Assembly (NCBI RefSeq): GCF_015477765.1
Contig: NZ_JADLQQ010000001.1
Span: forward strand, 434,001-498,000
DNA: 64,000 bases
Direction: 5' to 3'
Source of the DNA: Nocardia transvalensis
GTDB taxonomy: Bacteria > Actinomycetota > Actinomycetes > Mycobacteriales > Mycobacteriaceae
Of the stretch, positions 53,565 through 61,384 are shown in pieces (within the stretch, counting starts at the first letter, position 1; each line of letters starts with the position of its first letter). A program made the translations under genes and the position numbers. The notes beneath the pieces are model-generated. The model did not search any database and was not told where the DNA came from. It saw only the letters and a list, made by a program, of their open reading frames with translations.

Positions 53565-54364
53565 CACTGATCCTCCGTACCGAGCGCGTTCTCGGCGCGC
53601 GATTCGGCTGCCCGCACCACGATGTCGATCACTTCCTCCACACTGTCGGTCACATGCAGCAGGCCCAGATCGCCGGGCGAGATCTTGCCCGATCCCTGCA
53701 GCGAATCCCGCAGCCAATCCACCAAACCCGACCAGTACCGCGTGCCGAACAGCACGATCGGGAATCGGGTGATCTTGCGGGTCTGGACCAGTGTCAGCGC
53801 CTCGAACAGCTCGTCGAGGGTGCCGAAACCACCCGGCAGGCAGATGAATGCCTGCGAGTACTTGACGAACATCGTCTTGCGGGCGAAGAAGTAGCGGAAG
53901 TTGATGCCCAGGTCCACCCACTCGTTGAGGCCCTGCTCCATCGGCAGTTCGATGCCGAGTCCGACCGAGAATCCGCCCGCCTCCGACGCTCCCCGGTTGG
54001 CCGCCTCCATCACGCCCGGGCCGCCACCGGTGATCACCGCGAACCCGGCCCGCGCCAACGCACCGCCGATCGCACGGGCCGCCTGATACTCCGGCGTGTC
54101 GACCCGGGTGCGGGCGGAACCGAAAACGGCCACCGCGCGCGGAATCTCGGCGAGGGCGCCGAAGCCCTCCACGAATTCGCTCTGGATGCGCAGCACTCGC
54201 CAGGGGTCGGTATGCACCCAGTCGGTAGGCCCGCGACCATCGAGCAAATGCTGATCGGTGGTGCCGGTGCCATCTTTTCGATCACGACGCAACATGATGG
54301 GTCCGCGGAACTTCGGGGTCGACTTCGGCGATCGGACGAAATCGGGCTCGGAGTCGGTGGCCAT
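53561..54364 (-). CDS. LOG family (TIGR00730-type) protein, larger paralogue
   Basis: 267 residues. AVAVFGSARTR starts the fold, followed by ITGGGPGVMEAANRGA and the catalytic PGGFGTLDELFEALT. Longer than the neighbour by an N-terminal extension of about 75 residues (WRVLRIQSEFVEGF is typical of this subgroup). It is a likely purine nucleotide 5'-monophosphate nucleosidase. It sits between dapE and the shorter LOG gene and overlaps the latter by 4 bp. Confidence 0.85.
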   Translation of the reverse strand: MATDSEPDFVRSPKSTPKFRGPIMLRRDRKDGTGTTDQHLLDGRGPTDWVHTDPWRVLRIQSEFVEGFGALAEIPRAVAVFGSARTRVDTPEYQAARAIGGALARAGFAVITGGGPGVMEAANRGASEAGGFSVGLGIELPMEQGLNEWVDLGINFRYFFARKTMFVKYSQAFICLPGGFGTLDELFEALTLVQTRKITRFPIVLFGTRYWSGLVDWLRDSLQGSGKISPGDLGLLHVTDSVEEVIDIVVRAAESRAENALGTEDQW

Positions 54365-54408
54365 GGGACCACGCTAGCAGCGCTGGTAATGCCACTCCGT
54401 GGTCCCGG

Positions 54409-55503
54409 TCACGCACCGGTCAGGTAGCTGCGCAGGATCTGGGTGACGGTGGTGATCTGCGCGGTCGGGACGTGCTCGTCGATCTTGTGGGCCAGGTTGG
54501 GGTCGCCGGGGCCGAAGTTGACCGACGGGATGCCGCGCGCGGCGAACCGGGAGACATCGGTCCAGCCGTACTTGGCGCGCACCCCTCCCCCGCCGTGCCC
54601 GTGCACGATCTCGACCAGATTCTTCGCCGCGGGGGCCGACAGGCCGGGCAGGGCGCCGGGGGCGCCGTCGGTGCGCTCGAATCCGATGTCCAGGCCCGCG
54701 AAGACCTCGCGCACATGCTCGGTCGCCTGGTCGAGGGTGCGGTCGGGCGCGAAGCGGAAATTCACCACCACCTCGGCCTCGTCCGGGACCACATTGCCCG
54801 CGACACCGCCGGATACCTGCACCGCCGACAGGCCCTCGCGATAGACGCAGCCGTCGATGTCGACCTCGCGAGCCCGGTAGTTGCGCAGCCGGTCCAGAAT
54901 CGGCGCCAGCTGGTGAATCGCGTTGTTGCCCAGCCAGGCTCGCGCGGTATGGGCGCGGGTGCCCGACGTCGTGAGCCGGGCCCGCAGCGTGCCCTGGCAA
55001 CCCGCCTCGATCCGGCCGCCGGACGGCTCGCCCAGGATGGCGAGGTCGGCCTCGAGCCATTCGGGCAGTTCGCGTTCGATGCGGCCGAGGCCGTTGAATT
55101 CGGCGGCGATCTCCTCGCAGTCGTAGAAGATCAGTGTCAGATCGCAGATCGGCTCGGCGACGGTGGCCGCCAGGTGCAGGAAGACCGCATCGCCCGACTT
55201 CATGTCCACGCTGCCGCAGCCGTACAACTGCTGCTCACCGTTCTCGACGACGAACCGGCCGGGCACGTTGCCGGCGATCGGCACGGTATCCAGATGCCCG
55301 GCGAGGATCACCCGGGTCGGCAGGCCACGGTTGGTGCGGGCCAGTACGGCGTTACCGTCGCGGATCACCTCGAAGCCCTCGGTCTGGGTCCGCAGCGCAT
55401 CGGCGACGACATCGGCGATGGCCGCCTCGTCCTGAGAGACGCTCGGGATGTCGACGAGGGCGGCGGTGAGCGCAATGGGGTCGGCACGCAGATCGAGGGT
55501 CAC
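54409..55503 (-). CDS. dapE: succinyl-diaminopimelate desuccinylase
   Basis: 364 residues. Releases LL-diaminopimelate from its succinyl form in lysine/peptidoglycan precursor synthesis. The M20 metal-site motifs are [35 protein letters not shown] and the dimerisation-domain [13 protein letters not shown] start at the GTG at 55503, which gives [10 protein letters not shown], close to the mycobacterial start, and follows TAGGGT by 7 nt. It is divergent from dapD, which makes the precursor of its substrate. Confidence 0.92.
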   Translation of the reverse strand: MTLDLRADPIALTAALVDIPSVSQDEAAIADVVADALRTQTEGFEVIRDGNAVLARTNRGLPTRVILAGHLDTVPIAGNVPGRFVVENGEQQLYGCGSVDMKSGDAVFLHLAATVAEPICDLTLIFYDCEEIAAEFNGLGRIERELPEWLEADLAILGEPSGGRIEAGCQGTLRARLTTSGTRAHTARAWLGNNAIHQLAPILDRLRNYRAREVDIDGCVYREGLSAVQVSGGVAGNVVPDEAEVVVNFRFAPDRTLDQATEHVREVFAGLDIGFERTDGAPGALPGLSAPAAKNLVEIVHGHGGGGVRAKYGWTDVSRFAARGIPSVNFGPGDPNLAHKIDEHVPTAQITTVTQILRSYLTGA

Positions 55504-55510
55504 CCCACCC

Positions 55511-55536
55511 ACCCTAATGAACCCAGCCAATAGACT
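55511..55536. promoter_or_regulatory. divergent leaderless promoters of dapE and dapD
   Basis: Minus strand: TAGGGT (55511-55516), 7 nt, dapE GTG. Plus strand: TAGACT (55531-55536), 7 nt, dapD GTG. Only 40 bp separate the two starts and neither has a ribosome site, so the pair is probably coregulated. Confidence 0.6.
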
Positions 55537-55543
55537 GCTCGGC

Positions 55544-56497
55544 GTGAGTATTCAGGGAGCATCCGCAGTCGGCCTCGCGACGGTGACCGTGAACGGGACG
55601 GTCCTCGACACCTGGTATCCGTATCCCGAGCTGGGCGAGTTCGCCACATCCGGCACCGAGAAGCTGAGCCCGGCCGATCCCGAATACACCCAGTTCGCCG
55701 AGCTCGTCGGTTTCGACGAGGCCCGTCGCGTCGAGGTCGTCGCGGTGCGCACCACCATCGCCGATCTGTCCGCCGCACCGGCCGACACCCACGACGTCTA
55801 CCTGCGGCTGCATCTGGTCTCGCACCGACTGGTCCGCCCGCACGGCACCAGCCTGGACGGCATCTTCGGCCTGCTCAGCAACGTGGTGTGGACCAACCAC
55901 GGACCGTGTGCGGTCGAGGACTTCGAGTTGGTCCGGGCCAAGCTGCGCGCCCGCGGGGCTGTCGCGGTGTACGGGGTCGACAAGTTCCCGCGCATGGTCG
56001 ACTACGTGCTGCCGTCCGGGGTGCGTATTGCCGATGCCGATCGGGTGCGGCTGGGTGCGCATCTGGCCGAGGGCACCACGGTCATGCACGAGGGCTTCGT
56101 GAACTACAACGCGGGCACGCTCGGCGCCTCCATGGTGGAGGGCCGCATCTCCGCCGGCGTGGTGGTCGGCAACGGCTCCGATATCGGCGGCGGCGCCTCG
56201 ATCATGGGCACCCTGTCCGGCGGCGGTAAGCACGTCATCTCGATCGGCGAACGCTGCCTGCTCGGCGCCAACGCGGGCCTGGGCATCTCCCTCGGCGACG
56301 ACTGCATCATCGAGGCAGGCCTCTACCTCACCGCCGGCACCAAGGTCGCCCTCCCCGACGGCCGCACCACCAAGGCCGCCGAATTGTCCGGCCAGTCCAA
56401 CCTCCTGTTCCGCCGCAACTCCCTCACCGGCACCGTCGAGGTCGTCCCCCGCAAGGGCACCGGCATCGAACTCAACGCCGCCCTCCACGCCAACTGA
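55544..56497 (+). CDS. dapD: tetrahydrodipicolinate N-succinyltransferase
   Basis: 317 residues, equal to M. tuberculosis DapD as I recall. Uses succinyl-CoA to succinylate tetrahydrodipicolinate. An N-terminal mixed domain is followed by a left-handed beta-helix ([52 protein letters not shown]). The GTG start follows TAGACT by 7 nt. The last 250 bases are strongly C-rich. Confidence 0.93.
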   Translation: MSIQGASAVGLATVTVNGTVLDTWYPYPELGEFATSGTEKLSPADPEYTQFAELVGFDEARRVEVVAVRTTIADLSAAPADTHDVYLRLHLVSHRLVRPHGTSLDGIFGLLSNVVWTNHGPCAVEDFELVRAKLRARGAVAVYGVDKFPRMVDYVLPSGVRIADADRVRLGAHLAEGTTVMHEGFVNYNAGTLGASMVEGRISAGVVVGNGSDIGGGASIMGTLSGGGKHVISIGERCLLGANAGLGISLGDDCIIEAGLYLTAGTKVALPDGRTTKAAELSGQSNLLFRRNSLTGTVEVVPRKGTGIELNAALHAN

Positions 56498-56502
56498 GCG
56501 AG

Positions 56503-56536
56503 TCCCCCACCGCTCGCTAGCGCTCGCGGTGGGGGA
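56503..56536 (+). terminator. dapD terminator
   Basis: An 11-bp perfect stem (56503-56513 and 56526-56536, TCCCCCACCGC) with a 12-nt loop that itself contains GCTAGC, five bases after the stop. Confidence 0.8.
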
Positions 56537-56663
56537 TATGAGAGGCCCGCCTCGCAGAGATGAGGCTCGCCCTCCTCATCAACGAGCTCGCGGCGCGGTG
56601 GGGACATGGGAGGGGCTCACGCCGGGCATGTGGAGGCACGCGCCATAAGGCGTTATTGGTCGC
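56537..56663. other. intergenic spacer
   Basis: 127 bp between the dapD terminator and the 26-bp repeat array. GC-rich; no gene, promoter or repeat recognised. Confidence 0.4.
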
Positions 56664-56849
56664 CCCGCCGCCGACAGACTTGTTGGTTTCCCGCGCCGAC
56701 AGGCCTATTGGCTCCCCGCCGCCGACAGGCCCATTGCTTCCCCGCCGCCGACAGGCCCATTGCTTCCCCGCCGCCGACAGGCCCATTGCTTCCCCGCCGC
56801 CGACAGGCCCATTGCTTCCCCGCCGCCGACAGGCCCATTGGTTCCCCGC
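56664..56849 (-). repeat. 26-bp tandem repeat, about seven copies
   Basis: GACAG marks each copy at 56673, 56698, 56724, 56750, 56776, 56802 and 56828, so the period is 25 then 26. The four central copies are essentially identical (GACAGGCCCATTG then CTTCCCCGCCGCC). The period is not a multiple of three, so the repetitive open frames across it are not real genes. It lies downstream of the PPOX gene. Confidence 0.9.
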
Positions 56850-56872
56850 CGGGAGCGCAGCGAGCGGCGGGG
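56844..56872 (-). terminator. PPOX gene terminator
   Basis: CCCCGCC (56844-56850) pairs with GGCGGGG (56866-56872). The loop GGGAGCGCAGCGAGC matches that of the gpgS terminator closely, so this is a dispersed terminator type. Confidence 0.65.
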
Positions 56873-56878
56873 GATTTA

Positions 56879-57250
56879 CTACTCGATGCCGAAGGCGAGG
56901 ACTCGTTCGGGGGTGATGCGGATGAGTTCCGGGGAACCGCCCGGGATGAAGGTGTCCACGCCGCGCAGGGCTTGGGCGGTGCCGCGGATTTCGAGGCAGC
57001 GGACTTCCCAGGGGTCGAGGGATTCGATGTCGTCGACGACGAAGGCTACTCGGTCGTGTTTGGCGAGGTTGCGGAACTTCTGGGAGGCGCCGAGGTTGTG
57101 GCCGCCGATATCGATGGTGCCGAGGGACTCGTTGTAGCGGAAGCCGACCGGATTGTTCTGGGGAGAGCCGTCCGGGCGGATGGTGGCCAGTCGGCCCAAT
57201 CGCTGGGCGCGCAGATACTCGATCTGGGCGGGCGACAGTGTTGCGATCAC
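56879..57250 (-). CDS. PPOX-class F420-dependent oxidoreductase
   Basis: 123 residues, one split-barrel flavin/deazaflavin-binding domain. RLGRLATIRPDGSPQNNPVGF, then HNLGASQKFRNLAKHDRVAFVVDD and a C-terminal RITPERVLAFGIE fit the F420-dependent PNPOx-like group common in actinobacteria. It would reduce a small molecule with F420H2. The GTG start follows TAAGGT (57257-57262, minus strand) by 6 nt. Substrate unknown. Confidence 0.85.
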   Translation of the reverse strand: MIATLSPAQIEYLRAQRLGRLATIRPDGSPQNNPVGFRYNESLGTIDIGGHNLGASQKFRNLAKHDRVAFVVDDIESLDPWEVRCLEIRGTAQALRGVDTFIPGGSPELIRITPERVLAFGIE

Positions 57251-57283
57251 GCGACGACCTTAGAACCTCGAGTGCGCTAGAGG

Positions 57284-58711
57284 TCAAGCCAATAGTTTCT
57301 TCTGCACCTTGCCCATGGCGTTGCGCGGCAACGAATCCACCAGCCGCACCTCGCGGGGTCGCTTGTGCACCGAGAGTTGCTGTGCGACATGGTCGATGAG
57401 GTCCTTCTCGATGGATTCGCCCGCTGCGCCGCGCGGTACGACAAAGGCGACGATGCGCTGGCCCAGATCGTCGTCGGGCACCCCCACGACCGCAACCTCG
57501 GCGACCGCGGGGTGGCCGAGCAGCGCGGTCTCGATCTCGCCCGCGCCGACGCGGTAACCGCCGGACTTGATGAGATCGACCGATTCGCGGCCGACGATGC
57601 GGTGGAAGCCGTCACCGTCGATGACGGCCACATCCCCGGTGCGGAACCAGCCGTCGTCGGTCCAGCACTCGGCGGTGGCCTCGGGCCGGTCGAGATACCC
57701 GTCGAACAGCATCGGACCGCGTACCTGCAGGCCGCCGACGCTTTCCCCGTCGTGCGGCACCGCATTACCCGCCTCGTCCCGCAGCCGGGTCTGCACCCCG
57801 GCGACCGGCGTCCCGACCCACCCCGGCCGCCGTTCGCCGTCGGCCCGCGTGGACAGCGTGATCATGGTTTCGCTCATGCCGTAGCGTTCGATCGCCGCAT
57901 GTCCGGTGAGTTCCCGCAGCCGCTCGAAGACCGGCACCGGCAGCGGCGCACTGCCCGACACCAACAGTCGAGCGTTCGCCAATTCCCGCGCGGCCGAGGG
58001 GTCTTCGACTACTCGCGACCACACCGTGGGTACGCCGAAATACATCGTCCCCTTGGCCGCCGCATACGCCGCCGGCGTCGGTTTACCGGTATGCACGAGG
58101 GGGCTGCCCACCCGGAGCGGGCCGAGCAGACCCAGGATCAGCCCGTGCACGTGGAACAGCGGAAGCCCGTGCACCAGAACATCGTTCGCCGTCCACGCCC
58201 ACGCCTCGGCAAGCGCATCCAACCCCGCCGCGATCGCCCCGCGACTCAGCACGACCCCCTTGGGCGCACCGGTTGTCCCCGAGGTGTAGAGCACGAAAGC
58301 CGTTGTCTCCGACGTCGGTTCGGGATAGGTATGCCAGGAGCGCGCATGTTTGCGCACCGGCACGACCGGCAGCGTCGCCCCCTCGGGTGCGTCGCCGAGC
58401 CATACCTGCGCACCCGAGTCGGTGAGCATGTGCTCGAGTTCGGCCGCACCGGAATCCGGCGGCACCGGGACGACGGTAACCCCCGCGATCAGGCAGCCGA
58501 CCACGGCCAGCACCGTGGTCGCCGTGGGCCGCGCCAGCACCGCGACCCGATCGGCACGGGCGATCCGCTCGGCAACCGAGGTCGCCGCACCGATCAGATC
58601 GCTGCGCGACAACGTCTCCCCGTCGATGGTGACCGCATCGGGGATATCGGCCCCCGCGGCGACGGCGACCGGATTCAGCGAACGCAACAGCGGTAACGAC
58701 CCGTACGACAC
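57284..58711 (-). CDS. fadD36: acyl-CoA ligase FadD36-like
   Basis: 475 residues, shorter than most FadD proteins. YTSGTTGAPKGVVLSRGAI is the AMP-binding loop, HGLPLFHVHGLILGLLG, RYGMSETMITLSTRADGERRPGWVG and GYRVGAGEIETALLGHP follow, in the order and wording I recall for Rv1193. It activates an acyl substrate, possibly malonyl- or propionyl-type, to CoA. The GTG start has TACGTT 6 nt upstream (58718-58723) and no ribosome site. Confidence 0.9.
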   Translation of the reverse strand: MSYGSLPLLRSLNPVAVAAGADIPDAVTIDGETLSRSDLIGAATSVAERIARADRVAVLARPTATTVLAVVGCLIAGVTVVPVPPDSGAAELEHMLTDSGAQVWLGDAPEGATLPVVPVRKHARSWHTYPEPTSETTAFVLYTSGTTGAPKGVVLSRGAIAAGLDALAEAWAWTANDVLVHGLPLFHVHGLILGLLGPLRVGSPLVHTGKPTPAAYAAAKGTMYFGVPTVWSRVVEDPSAARELANARLLVSGSAPLPVPVFERLRELTGHAAIERYGMSETMITLSTRADGERRPGWVGTPVAGVQTRLRDEAGNAVPHDGESVGGLQVRGPMLFDGYLDRPEATAECWTDDGWFRTGDVAVIDGDGFHRIVGRESVDLIKSGGYRVGAGEIETALLGHPAVAEVAVVGVPDDDLGQRIVAFVVPRGAAGESIEKDLIDHVAQQLSVHKRPREVRLVDSLPRNAMGKVQKKLLA

Positions 58712-58778
58712 GCGCCCAACGTACCAACCGGAACTTGCACGCCGTCATTGCGATTCGGCTTACGCTCGAATGTGACGG

Positions 58779-58825
58779 TTGACACAGCCGTGAGCCAGTG
58801 AGAACTTTAGTGAACAAGCTTCTCA
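58779..58825 (+). promoter_or_regulatory. promoter and operator of first DUF2236 gene
   Basis: TTGACA (58779-58784), 14 nt, then the inverted repeat TGAGAA-N15-TTCTCA (58799-58825). The same three elements with exactly the same spacings precede the second DUF2236 gene (60410-60456). The repeat covers the expected -10 and start of transcription, as a repressor operator would. Confidence 0.7.
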
Positions 58826-58842
58826 TGACAAAGAGGTCAACG

Positions 58843-59700
58843 ATGACCAGGCCGCTTCGCGCAACGACGCACGAACCCGGGCTTCCGGGCAGCGATTTCG
58901 ATATCACGCGGTATGTGGACGGATCCGCGGCATTCTTCGGCGCCGCGGCGAATGTCATCATGCAGCTCAGCTCGCCACCGGTCGGCTACGGCGTCCTCGA
59001 GAGCACCGTGGACAGCGGCAAGGTCATGCTGCATCCGCTCAAGCGCACCCGCACCACCCTGACCTATCTGGCGGTGGCCATGCTGGGCAGCGACAACGAG
59101 CGCGCCGCCTACCGCGCCGCGGTCAACTGGTCGCATCGCCCGGTGCGCTCCACCGCGACGAGCCCGGTGAAGTACAACGCCTTCGACCCGAGCCTGCAGC
59201 TGTGGGTGGCGGCCTGCCTGTACTGGGGCGCCCGCGACCTGTACGAGCGCATGCACGGCCCGATGTCGGACGCGGATGCGGACGCCTTCTACCACCACTG
59301 CGCCCGGCTGGGGACGACCCTGCAGATGCCGCAGGAGCTGTGGCCGCCCGACCGAGCGGCCTTCGACCGCTACTGGGAGTCGACTCTCGCCCGCATGACC
59401 ATCGATCCGCCGGTGCGCGCGTACTTCGAGGATCTGATCGACCTGAAGATGTTCCCCCGCCCGATGCAGCTGGCCTTCGGCAGATTCCACCGCTTCGTCG
59501 TGGCCGGACTGCTGCCGCCGCACCTGCGCGAGCAGATGGGCATGACCTGGAACGAGCGCGACGATCGCCGGCTGGCCCGGCTGCTGCGCACCGTGGGCGC
59601 GGTCGAGGAGCGAATGCCCCGGCAGGTCAAGCTGTTTCCGATCAATGCCTTCCTGACCGATATGCGCATCCGCCAGCGTCTCGGGCTGCGGCTGGTGTGA
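58843..59700 (+). CDS. DUF2236 / MpaB-like oxygenase family protein, copy 1
   Basis: 285 residues, soluble and helical. The family includes latex-clearing haem oxygenases and fungal MpaB. Conserved stretches are [60 protein letters not shown] and [18 protein letters not shown]; invariant His and Arg residues there are likely haem or metal ligands. The ATG at 58843 has AGAGG about 6 nt upstream. It is about 60% like the second copy at 60507 by eye. Its stop abuts that of the convergent TetR gene. Confidence 0.82.
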   Translation: MTRPLRATTHEPGLPGSDFDITRYVDGSAAFFGAAANVIMQLSSPPVGYGVLESTVDSGKVMLHPLKRTRTTLTYLAVAMLGSDNERAAYRAAVNWSHRPVRSTATSPVKYNAFDPSLQLWVAACLYWGARDLYERMHGPMSDADADAFYHHCARLGTTLQMPQELWPPDRAAFDRYWESTLARMTIDPPVRAYFEDLIDLKMFPRPMQLAFGRFHRFVVAGLLPPHLREQMGMTWNERDDRRLARLLRTVGAVEERMPRQVKLFPINAFLTDMRIRQRLGLRLV

Positions 59701-60333
59701 TCAGCGGATGCGGAATCCGGGCACGATGTGATCGCGGGCGAACTGCCGCAGCGCCGCCTCGTCGCCCAGCGGAATGACCGTCTGCGGGGTGAGCGCCATC
59801 GATAGCGCGGTGCGCGCGATCGTCTCCGCCAGCGGCAGCGGGTCGTACTGCGCAAGTTTGTCTTCGCGCTGCAGGCGGGTGATGAATTCGGCCAGATAGT
59901 CGCGCCCGAGTTCGATGACCGGCGCCCCCTGCACGGTCAGATACGGCAGCACGATCTCCGGTTCGGTCTTCAGCAGCCGATCCAGCAGCCGGTTGCCGCG
60001 CAGTCCGTCGAGGAAGGCGACGAACAGTTCGACGATCTGATCCTCCGCGCCCGCATCGCGATCGATCTGGCGCTGCACGGCGGCGTCCACCTGCTGGATG
60101 AACTGCCGGGCCTGCCGCAGCCCGACGGCCTGGATGAGATCGGACTTGCCGGCGAATCGGCGATACAGCGTGGCCAGCGACAACCCGCCGCGCCGGGCCA
60201 CCTCCACCATGCTGGTGCGTTTGATGCCGAAATCGAGGAAGGCCATCAGCGCCGCATCGAGCACGCGGGTCTGGTTGCTGTCCTCGGGGCCCGCGTCACG
60301 CACCAGCGGCAGCAGTTTGGCCAGCTTGGCCAT
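59701..60333 (-). CDS. TetR-family regulator between DUF2236 genes
   Basis: 210 residues. The DNA-binding domain IKRTSMVEVARRGGLSLATLYRRFAGKSDLI is at about residues 37-67. It lies between two DUF2236 paralogues whose promoters share an identical operator-like repeat, so it is the best candidate for controlling both. The ATG at 60333 has an AGGGGA site about 8 nt upstream. Its stop codon is directly next to that of copy 1 (TGATCA). Confidence 0.88.
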   Translation of the reverse strand: MAKLAKLLPLVRDAGPEDSNQTRVLDAALMAFLDFGIKRTSMVEVARRGGLSLATLYRRFAGKSDLIQAVGLRQARQFIQQVDAAVQRQIDRDAGAEDQIVELFVAFLDGLRGNRLLDRLLKTEPEIVLPYLTVQGAPVIELGRDYLAEFITRLQREDKLAQYDPLPLAETIARTALSMALTPQTVIPLGDEAALRQFARDHIVPGFRIR

Positions 60334-60362
60334 GACGGAATCCCCTCTCGATGCAACGAAAC

Positions 60363-60380
60363 GATGATAAGAAGATCATC
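60363..60380. promoter_or_regulatory. palindrome upstream of the TetR gene
   Basis: GATGAT-AAGAAG-ATCATC is an 18-bp perfect-arm palindrome 30 bp before the TetR start. It differs from the TGAGAA-N15-TTCTCA repeat, so it may be a second site or belong to another regulator. Confidence 0.5.
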
Positions 60381-60409
60381 CCATATCATCACGAGGTGCG
60401 GCGCCGGCC

Positions 60410-60456
60410 TTGACAGACCATGATCGCGATGAGAAGGTGAGACGAGAAGTTTCTCA
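60410..60456 (+). promoter_or_regulatory. promoter and operator of second DUF2236 gene
   Basis: TTGACA (60410-60415), 14 nt, TGAGAA (60430-60435), 15 nt, TTCTCA (60451-60456). Geometry is identical to that at 58779-58825. Confidence 0.7.
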
Positions 60457-60506
60457 CACTTCTTCCGCCTCGCGGCGTGAAGCGAGATCGAGGAGACGAG
60501 TCAACG

Positions 60507-61376
60507 ATGACCGCCCCGCTGCGCGTGCCCGAGTACGAGCCGACCCCCTCGGCGATCGAGCCGCTCACCCCGGAAAAAGTCCGCGAGCACCTCGACGGTA
60601 TCGCCGCCTTCCTCGGTGGGGCCGCGAATGTCGTCATGCAACTGAGCCATCCTCCGGTCGGCTACGGCGTCCTGGAGAGCCCGGTCGACAGCGGCAAGGT
60701 CACGCTGCATCCGATCAAGCGACTGCGCACCACGCTGACCTACCTCGCGGTGGCCTGGATGGGCACCGAGGAGGATCGCAAGGCCTATCGGGAGGCAGTC
60801 AACGCCTCGCATCGGCCCATCCGCTCCAAGCCGGGCAGCCCGGTCAAATACAACGCCTTCGACCCGAAATTGCAGCTGTGGGTGGCGGCATGCCTGTATT
60901 GGGGCATCGACGACCTCTACACCCGCATGCGCGGCCCGATGGAACCCGAGCTGGCCGAGGCCTTCTATCGGTACAGCGCCCGGCTGGGCACCACGCTGCA
61001 GATGCGGCCGGAGATGTGGCCCGCCGACCGCGCGGCCTTCTACCGGTACTGGGAGGAGAACCTCGCCCAGCGCACCATCGACGAGCCGGTCCGTCGCTAC
61101 TTCAACGATCTGATCGACCTGAAGATGCTCTCCCCGGTGCCGCGATTCGTGTTCGCGCGCATCCACCGCTTCGGCGTGACGGCCCTGCTGCCGCAGCATC
61201 TGCGCGACCAGATGGGCATGACCTGGACCGACCGCGACGAGCGTCGCTACCTGGCCATCCTGCGCGCGGTGTCGTTCGTGTGGGTGCGCATGCCGACGGT
61301 GATCCGGGTCTTCCCGTTCAACTACCTGCTGTTCGACCTGCGGATGCGGCGGCGGTTCGGCCTGGCGCTGGTGTAG
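60507..61376 (+). CDS. DUF2236 / MpaB-like oxygenase family protein, copy 2
   Basis: 289 residues from the ATG at 60507, with GAGGAGA upstream. It aligns along its length with copy 1: [62 protein letters not shown] and MGMTWTDRDERRYLAILR. Function is unknown; an oxidative, possibly haem-dependent role is inferred from the family. It is divergent from the TetR gene and ends 8 bp from the convergent proline dehydrogenase gene. Confidence 0.82.
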   Translation: MTAPLRVPEYEPTPSAIEPLTPEKVREHLDGIAAFLGGAANVVMQLSHPPVGYGVLESPVDSGKVTLHPIKRLRTTLTYLAVAWMGTEEDRKAYREAVNASHRPIRSKPGSPVKYNAFDPKLQLWVAACLYWGIDDLYTRMRGPMEPELAEAFYRYSARLGTTLQMRPEMWPADRAAFYRYWEENLAQRTIDEPVRRYFNDLIDLKMLSPVPRFVFARIHRFGVTALLPQHLRDQMGMTWTDRDERRYLAILRAVSFVWVRMPTVIRVFPFNYLLFDLRMRRRFGLALV

Positions 61377-61384
61377 GGCTCGGT

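Noticed and set aside
56653..56838. Repetitive open frames across the 26-bp array
   Set aside because: They arise from a tandem repeat whose period is not a multiple of three, have no ribosome site and are unlike any protein.
56664..56849. CRISPR array
   Set aside because: The copies are directly contiguous with no spacers, and no cas genes are present.
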